DNA of 64,000 bases from Flavilitoribacter nigricans DSM 23189 = NBRC 102662 (GTDB taxonomy: Bacteria; Bacteroidota; Bacteroidia; Chitinophagales; Saprospiraceae). Below, piece after piece: positions 59,251 through 64,000 of this stretch. The notes beneath the pieces are model-generated. The model had not been told where the DNA came from. It did no database searches and saw nothing but the letters and a program-made list of their open reading frames with translations. Position numbers and translations under genes: made by a program. Where the stretch lies: assembly GCF_002646595.1 (NCBI RefSeq), contig NZ_PDUD01000009.1, positions 124,001 to 188,000 of the forward strand, read 5' to 3'. The first letter of the stretch is position 1, and every line of letters begins with the position of its first letter.

Positions 59251-59985
59251 TCAGGGATTTTTCAATTTATCGATGTAGTACTGATAGGTTTCCAAGTGGC
59301 TTTTGCCCCCGTTCGGGCTCCAGCGCGCCAGTCCCGTCCGGATCAGGCGGAAATAGTCCTCAATAATGGCCGCCTGCTGTTCGTAATTAAACGCTTTTAA
59401 TCCACGGTCAGCGGTTTTGGCCTGTTCCAGCAGGGGAATACCGCCGTAATTATAACCCATCAGGGTGCGCTGCGCCAACAGCGCTCGCAGGATGTAAGGG
59501 CTACCGTAATGCTGGAATTGCCAGACATGCACCAGTTCGTGTACCAGCACAGACGGCGGCATGGTCTCCCAGCTATTGATGATGCTAAAACTCACGTAGC
59601 AAAACTGATACTGACGGGGCCCGACCCGCGCACGCTCGTCCAACTGGATACGCTCCAGCGAAAGCCAGTCGCCGAAGATATACCTGGCCAATTGTTTTTC
59701 CTCAACCGTCAAGCTTCGGGAATTGGGTTTAAACCAACAATTTCCCAGCTCGTACCATTCGGGTATGCCCAGCAGATCCAGCAGAAAAAACACCAGTTCT
59801 CCGACCCACAGCATAAAACGTGGAAAGGGCCGCAGAAGTACGCCGTGTAAGCGGTGGCTTTTGAGGTAGCCCGGCAAATGGAGCAGGTGCCGATACAAAC
59901 GCCCCAGACGAACGGGCAGCAGCCGAACAACATCCGACAGCAAGCGTACACTCAGCGATAATTTATGCTTAATTCTTTTCGACAA
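59251..59985 (-). CDS. Putative zinc metalloprotease-like protein (HExxH)
   Basis: A 244-residue protein with a zincin signature H149-E150-L-V-H153 ('PSVLVHELVHVWQFQHYG') and a candidate third ligand E202 ('FNYEQQAAIIEDYFR'). The pattern resembles eCIS-core or Rhs-associated zincin-like proteins of Bacteria. A hydrophobic helix near 57-72 ('FMLWVGELVFFLLDLL') could bind the membrane. No signal peptide is obvious. Substrate and role are unknown; the gene lies 114 bp upstream of the CorA gene on the same strand. Confidence 0.65.
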   Translation of the reverse strand: MSKRIKHKLSLSVRLLSDVVRLLPVRLGRLYRHLLHLPGYLKSHRLHGVLLRPFPRFMLWVGELVFFLLDLLGIPEWYELGNCWFKPNSRSLTVEEKQLARYIFGDWLSLERIQLDERARVGPRQYQFCYVSFSIINSWETMPPSVLVHELVHVWQFQHYGSPYILRALLAQRTLMGYNYGGIPLLEQAKTADRGLKAFNYEQQAAIIEDYFRLIRTGLARWSPNGGKSHLETYQYYIDKLKNP

Positions 59986-60227
59986 GCATGGAACGTTTAA
60001 CAGGATTTGCCGGAGCCCGCTGGTTTTGGTAAACGCTGGAGATCATCAATCTCTCCTTGCTCCGGAAATAAAATTCGGACCGTTAGTATCGATCAATAGT
60101 CTGTACCTTACGGGGTCAGGATAGCCGGAGGAACAGCTCTGATGTTTCGAACACGGCTTGCAGCCGATCTGTTCAATAAGCAAACACCGACAGCCTTTCA
60201 ATCAACAATCTTTTCAATCTAAATATT
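59986..60227. other. Divergent intergenic region, 242 bp
   Basis: Between the minus-strand zincin-like gene and the plus-strand chaB-like gene. No RNA gene or clear operator was seen; the promoters of both genes are presumably here. Confidence 0.3.
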
Positions 60228-60449
60228 ATGCCTTACAAAAACAATACCGAATTACCGGATACCATCAGAAAGAATCTTTCCGAACCCGCTCAGGACGTTT
60301 ACCGCGAAGCTTTTAACAACGCCTGGGATCAGTACCAATCACCAAGGGGCCAGGAGATCACCCATAATCTGGACGAATCCGCCCACAGCGTAGCCTGGGC
60401 TGCCGTGCAGAATTTTCGGGAGAAAAACGAAAAGACGACCAATCCGTAA
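60228..60449 (+). CDS. chaB: ChaB-family protein
   Basis: A 73-residue protein matching the ChaB family almost end to end ('MPYKNNTELPDTIRKNLSEPAQDVYREAFNNAWDQY', 'SAHSVAWAAVQNF'). E. coli ChaB is linked to the cation/proton antiporter ChaA, but in many bacteria chaB-like genes stand alone and are stress-related. No chaA is adjacent. It is convergent with the permease gene (12 bp between). Confidence 0.88.
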   Translation: MPYKNNTELPDTIRKNLSEPAQDVYREAFNNAWDQYQSPRGQEITHNLDESAHSVAWAAVQNFREKNEKTTNP

Positions 60450-60461
60450 AGCTACCGCGGC

Positions 60462-61796
60462 TTATTTAAACCGAATGGCCTTCACCGGACTGATCCGCGT
60501 GATCAGATAGGATGGTATGATCAGAAAGATCAGGATAATGATCAGCGATCCGGCGTTCAGTCCCAGTACCGTCCAGAAATTGACATGTACCGGCGCTACG
60601 GACAGGTAGTAATCCGCTTCGGACAGGCGGATCAGTTCAAATTTATCCTGAATAAAACAGATCAGTAAACCGATCAGATTGCCCCAGAACAGGCCCATCA
60701 CTATGATATAGCCGGCATAGAAAAGAAAGATCTTCCGGATATCCCAGTTGCTGCTGCCCAGCGCTTTCAGGGTACCGATCATATTGGTCCTTTCGAGGAT
60801 GAGGATTAGCAATGCCGTCATCATATTGATTATGGCCACCGTGATCATCAATCCGAGAATGACTACTTCGTTTACGTTCTGCAGGTCCAGCCAGTCGAAT
60901 ATTTCCGGCGTCTTTTTGCGGATGGATTCCGAATAGAGTTCGTTCGGGATCACATCGTAGAATACATATTCATCAAAGGCCTGCAGATCTTCAATATCGT
61001 CCAGCAGTACTTCAAAGCCGCTTACCTGATTGCTTTTCCACCCCATCAGCCGCTGGATCTGGCGAATGTCCACCAGCGCGAACTTGCGGTCGTATTCCTC
61101 CAGACCGGTCTTATAAATCCCCGCTACCGTAAATTTCCGCTTGAGCTGACTTCCCTTTTCCTCCACGAAATTCACGATAAACTCATCTCCTACCCCGATC
61201 TGCAGCCGGTCGGCCGTCTGTCGGGAGATCAGGATCTCCCGGGAAATATTCTGGGTCGGAATACTGTCCACCTCACTCTGAGCCGTAGAGTCGGCCAGGT
61301 CCAGCGGGCGGCCTTCCTGTATGTATTTTTTGAGAAATGACCAGTCGTAGTCCGGCCCTACTCCCTTCAGGATGATCCCTTCGATCTCATCGTTGAACTG
61401 GATCATTCCCGGTTTCAGGGCAAATACCTGGATGTGTTTGATGCCCCCGTTGGTCATTTTTTCCCGGGTAAATTCCCGGCCCATAAACTCATCATCTTCC
61501 AGGTATTTGATGGGTCCGACCTCGGTGATCTTCGGGTAAAAGTCCTGGTCTTTGTCGATGGGTGACAGATCAACCAGAGAATGGGAAATATTCGGTTCGG
61601 TGATGTGGATATGCCCCCAGAAGCCAAAGATCTTCGCCCGGATCTCTTCTTTAAAACCAGCGATCAAAGCCGTGGCTACGATCATCACCGCCACACTGAT
61701 CGCCACGGCGGCGATAGCGATCCGGATGATCAGCCTGGAAAAAGTTTTTTGCTCGGAAAGAGCTACCCGTCGGGCAATAAAATGTGTAATATTCAT
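60462..61796 (-). CDS. FtsX/LolC-LolE-like ABC transporter permease
   Basis: A 444-residue permease of the lipoprotein-releasing/MacB type. TM1 is near 20-47 ('RLIIRIAIAAVAISVAVMIVATALIAGFKEEI'), followed by a large periplasmic domain (~50-300) and three C-terminal helices with the FtsX core ('VNEVVILGLMITVAIINMMTALLILILERTNMIGTLKALGSS', 'YAGYIIVMGLFWGNLIGLL'). Such proteins extract lipoproteins from the inner membrane (LolCDE) or act in envelope stress. The ATPase partner is not in view. Confidence 0.88.
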   Translation of the reverse strand: MNITHFIARRVALSEQKTFSRLIIRIAIAAVAISVAVMIVATALIAGFKEEIRAKIFGFWGHIHITEPNISHSLVDLSPIDKDQDFYPKITEVGPIKYLEDDEFMGREFTREKMTNGGIKHIQVFALKPGMIQFNDEIEGIILKGVGPDYDWSFLKKYIQEGRPLDLADSTAQSEVDSIPTQNISREILISRQTADRLQIGVGDEFIVNFVEEKGSQLKRKFTVAGIYKTGLEEYDRKFALVDIRQIQRLMGWKSNQVSGFEVLLDDIEDLQAFDEYVFYDVIPNELYSESIRKKTPEIFDWLDLQNVNEVVILGLMITVAIINMMTALLILILERTNMIGTLKALGSSNWDIRKIFLFYAGYIIVMGLFWGNLIGLLICFIQDKFELIRLSEADYYLSVAPVHVNFWTVLGLNAGSLIIILIFLIIPSYLITRISPVKAIRFK

Positions 61797-61987
61797 TCGC
61801 GTGGTAAAAATAGAAGTAGATCAGACACCAGAAAAACGAACTTAGGGTGAACTTATTTTTCTACTTGTCGGTATGTTACGACATAGATTTTTTTGTAAAT
61901 CTCTGCATTATCAGATTACAAAAGTAGTCCGCGTCGATTATAAAATTAGTAATTTGCGCCGGATTTTTTCAAACGATAACTACGAGC

Positions 61988-63262
61988 ATGGATTTTTTGG
62001 AAGAACTGAAGTGGCGTGGCATGTTGCACGATGCCACTCCCGGAGTTGAAGAAGTACTGGATAATGGATCGATCACCGGCTACATCGGATTCGATCCGAC
62101 GGCCCCTTCTCTAACCATTGGTAATTACGTTCAGATCATGTTGCTGACGTTGTTCCAGCGCGCCGGTCATCAACCTATCGCCCTGGTGGGCGGGGCCACG
62201 GGCCGGATCGGTGATCCTTCCTTCAAGGATAAGGAGAGACCGCTCAAATCGCACGAGGAACTGGAGCAAAACCTGGCTAAAGTAAAGGAACAACTGGAGA
62301 AATACGTTGGTACTCCCGACGGTGAGCACGAGGTGATCATGGTGAATAACCACGATTTTTACCGAAATATGAACGTTCTCGATTTCCTCCGGGATGTGGG
62401 TAAAACCCTGACGGTCAACTATATGATGTCGAAGGATTCGGTCAAGAACCGTCTGGAGACCGGTCTTTCTTTCACCGAATTCAGCTACCAGATCCTGCAG
62501 GGATACGACTTCCAGTGCCTGTTCGAGCAAAATAACTGCCTCCTGCAGATGGGAGGATCGGATCAGTGGGGCAACATCACCTCGGGTACCGAATTCGTTC
62601 GGCGTAACCTGGGTGGTAAAGCCTACGCGATCACCACTCCCCTGCTGACCAAGGCCGACGGCACCAAATTCGGTAAGTCGGAAGCCGGCAATATCTGGTT
62701 GGATCCGGAGATGACCTCTCCCTACGAATTCTACCAGTTCTGGATCAATGCCGCCGATGCTGATATACCCAAGTTCATCCGTTACTTCACCCTGAAATCC
62801 AAAGAGGAAGTCGAAGCAATGGAAGCCGAACACGCGAATAATCCCCGGGAACTCAAACGGCTGCTGGCCGAAGAACTGACCATTCGTCTCCACGGAGAAG
62901 AGCAATACGAAGCCGTAAAAAAGGTCTCCAACCTCTTGTTTAACACCCGCGCCAAGCAGGATGACCTGCACGCACTGGACGCCAAAAGTCTGGCCACCGT
63001 GGCCCAGGAAATCCCCAGCTTCCAGGTGGAGGCTGCGTTGTTGCAGCAAGGGGTGAACATTGTGGATCTGCTGGCTGAGCACACGGAGATCGTCAGTTCC
63101 AAAGGTGATGCCCGGAGGGCCATTAAAGGTCAGGCCGTGTCGGTTAACAAGGAAAAGATCACCGACCATGAGACCGTAGTCGGTATGGATGCACTGCTCC
63201 ACGATAAATACGTGATGGTGGAGAACGGTAAGAAGAATAAATACATGATCGTGACTGTCTAA
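61988..63262 (+). CDS. tyrS: Tyrosine--tRNA ligase
   Basis: Charges tRNA-Tyr. The 424-residue class I synthetase has a HIGH-type motif ('GFDPTAPSLTIGNYVQIM'), the tyrosine pocket ('YQILQGYDFQCLFEQ', 'LQMGGSDQWGNITSG'), the KMSKS-type loop K-F-G-K-S ('ADGTKFGKSEAGNIWLD') and a C-terminal S4-like RNA-binding domain ('KGDARRAIKGQAVSVNKEKI'). It matches the TyrRS type with KFGKS, as in E. coli TyrS. The gene is divergent from the LolE-like permease. Confidence 0.97.
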   Translation: MDFLEELKWRGMLHDATPGVEEVLDNGSITGYIGFDPTAPSLTIGNYVQIMLLTLFQRAGHQPIALVGGATGRIGDPSFKDKERPLKSHEELEQNLAKVKEQLEKYVGTPDGEHEVIMVNNHDFYRNMNVLDFLRDVGKTLTVNYMMSKDSVKNRLETGLSFTEFSYQILQGYDFQCLFEQNNCLLQMGGSDQWGNITSGTEFVRRNLGGKAYAITTPLLTKADGTKFGKSEAGNIWLDPEMTSPYEFYQFWINAADADIPKFIRYFTLKSKEEVEAMEAEHANNPRELKRLLAEELTIRLHGEEQYEAVKKVSNLLFNTRAKQDDLHALDAKSLATVAQEIPSFQVEAALLQQGVNIVDLLAEHTEIVSSKGDARRAIKGQAVSVNKEKITDHETVVGMDALLHDKYVMVENGKKNKYMIVTV

Positions 63263-63554
63263 AATCACGATCTCGTTAATAAGAATATAAGTCGTTCTGA
63301 ATTTTTTCAGGACTCAAAAATGACCTCGTAGAGGTTAAACATTCGTAGAAAAATAGCCGAAATGCTGGTCTCGACCTCAGCGAGGTCGCACAACATGGAG
63401 CATGTGGTAAATGTGCGACCTCGCTGAGGTCGGAAAACGCTTATCCAGCCTAAATTCTACGAATATTTGACCTCTCTGAGGTCATACACCGCCCTTTATA
63501 AAATTTGGGGTGATTCATGTTCCTTTTGCGCCGCAGCGGATACTGCCATTACGG
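63263..63554. other. Convergent intergenic region, mostly repeat element
   Basis: Between tyrS and the minus-strand SPOR-like gene. A nested inverted repeat of 166 bp occupies 63320-63485. The rest has no recognisable feature. Confidence 0.5.
63320..63485. repeat. Nested palindromic element (REP/MITE-like)
   Basis: Outer arms 63320-63350 and 63455-63485 are complementary at 27 of 31 bases. Inner arms 63373-63392 and 63412-63431 are a perfect 20-bp inverted repeat (GACCTCAGCGAGGTCGCACA). Each arm contains the palindrome GACCTC-N3-GAGGTC or a near copy, giving four copies in total. The size and structure suggest a REP-type or miniature inverted-repeat element rather than a simple terminator. 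Confidence 0.65.
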
Positions 63555-64000
63555 CTAATTCACCTTGCGCAATTCACCATTCTGTTCGATCACGATGAAA
63601 GCCGTATTAAAACCGGCTGCCCGGGCCTGCGCCAATGCCTGCTGCGCCTGCTGCAGGGATTGCAGTCCACCAATAAATTTCACCGTAAGGTTGCCTTTGA
63701 TCCGCTCTTCGATGGTACCCAGTCCCGCAATCGGCGATGGATCGAAATAAGCCGGATTCCGGTAGGCGGCCAATTGCACTTTATAAGCACCGCCGCGGGC
63801 CGTTTCCTCGATCGGATAAGTTGGCTGACCGGGAGAATCCGGTGCCGCACTGCTGCCCAGCAGCGCGCCTTCTTCTTTGACCAGAAACGCATCGCGGTAG
63901 CCGGAATTGCGGATCGCATTCATCGCATTGATCGCTTCCTGGCGGGTTTCGAAGATACCGACGCGGATCTTGTACTTGCCATTCTCTTCCGTAGAATATA
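63555..64000 (-). CDS. SPOR-like domain protein (N-terminus beyond window)
   Basis: The frame is open to the right edge, so only the last ~147 residues are seen. Two similar ~70-residue segments, joined by a polar linker, look like SPOR-type peptidoglycan-binding units: 'YKIRVGIFETRQEAINAMNAIRNSGYRDAFLV' and 'AYKVQLAAYRNP...QSLQQAQQALAQARAAGFNTAFIVI'. SPOR domains bind denuded septal glycan, so a cell-wall or division-related role is likely. The rest of the protein cannot be judged. Confidence 0.7.
   Translation of the reverse strand, partial: YSTEENGKYKIRVGIFETRQEAINAMNAIRNSGYRDAFLVKEEGALLGSSAAPDSPGQPTYPIEETARGGAYKVQLAAYRNPAYFDPSPIAGLGTIEERIKGNLTVKFIGGLQSLQQAQQALAQARAAGFNTAFIVIEQNGELRKVN

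Noticed and set aside
1-64000. tRNA, rRNA, riboswitches or insertion sequences
   Set aside because: No cloverleaf-like or transposase-coding sequence was recognised by eye; a covariance-model scan would be needed to exclude small RNA genes.

Overview
The window comes from a member of the Bacteroidota, most likely the Saprospiria (Lewinella/Haliscomenobacter-like). The evidence is a CHU_C gliding-type C-terminal domain, SprB-type repeats, several type IX secretion (T9SS) C-terminal sorting domains, LamG and 3-coathanger-like cell-surface proteins, a TonB-dependent receptor with an N-terminal carboxypeptidase-regulatory-like domain, a short RpoD of Bacteroidota type, and a general lack of Shine-Dalgarno sequences. 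It reads as chromosome: housekeeping genes (rpoD, pckA, tyrS, lnt, deoC, a Sua5-type tsaC, aceK) are scattered among envelope genes. No tRNA, rRNA, CRISPR array or complete insertion sequence was seen.

Layout. 1-6 kb: the end of an IgGFc-binding/PKD/CHU_C surface protein, a MOSC protein, two orphan lipoproteins and a small secreted protein with a threefold GPxAKNxK motif. 6-10 kb, minus strand: Gfo/Idh/MocA oxidoreductase, deoC and a membrane-anchored glutamate-synthase-like FMN enzyme. 10-13.5 kb: rpoD, an SH3 lipoprotein, an unknown membrane-anchored protein and a Nudix-like protein. 13.7-19.7 kb: a 1990-residue T9SS adhesin (P domain, MAM-like, MopE-like, about 14 SprB repeats). 19.9-27 kb: pckA, tsaC/sua5, an EI24/CysZ-like protein, and on the minus strand lnt with a histidine kinase and response regulator. 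27.4-30.3 kb: a haem-binding-domain protein, aceK, and a four-helix-bundle gene bracketed by inverted arrays of a 7-bp repeat.

30.3-39.8 kb: a candidate nutrient (possibly phosphorus) uptake locus. It holds a degenerate CDF-like membrane protein, a secreted protein built from three ~445-residue repeats, a TonB-dependent receptor and a PiT-like permease. Two of the promoters share 11-bp direct-repeat units of PhoB-box style. 39.8-50 kb: a surface-glycan cluster for a nonulosonic (sialic-like) acid. It has NeuB, an SpsF-like cytidylyltransferase, a GT2-NeuA-like fusion, a KdsC-type phosphatase, a polysialyltransferase-like enzyme, a flippase, an acetyltransferase, a methyltransferase and two more glycosyltransferases.

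50-57 kb: two paralogous LamG/T9SS proteins, a TPR-LuxR regulator and an OmpA/TSP3 protein. 57.3-58.2 kb: an AT-rich gene-free stretch with two inverted pairs of DnaA-box-like sites, a candidate replication origin. 58-64 kb: CorA-like transporter, a putative zincin, ChaB-like protein, LolC/E-like permease, tyrS, a nested-palindrome repeat element and the C-terminal part of a SPOR-like protein.

The strongest candidates for undescribed biology are the repeat-bracketed four-helix-bundle cassette (29654-30287), the triplicated secreted protein/TonB/PiT-like locus with its shared 11-bp promoter units, the paired DnaA boxes near 57.85 kb, the GT2-NeuA fusion and the GPxAKNxK protein. Families were assigned by reading motifs; no database search was run.
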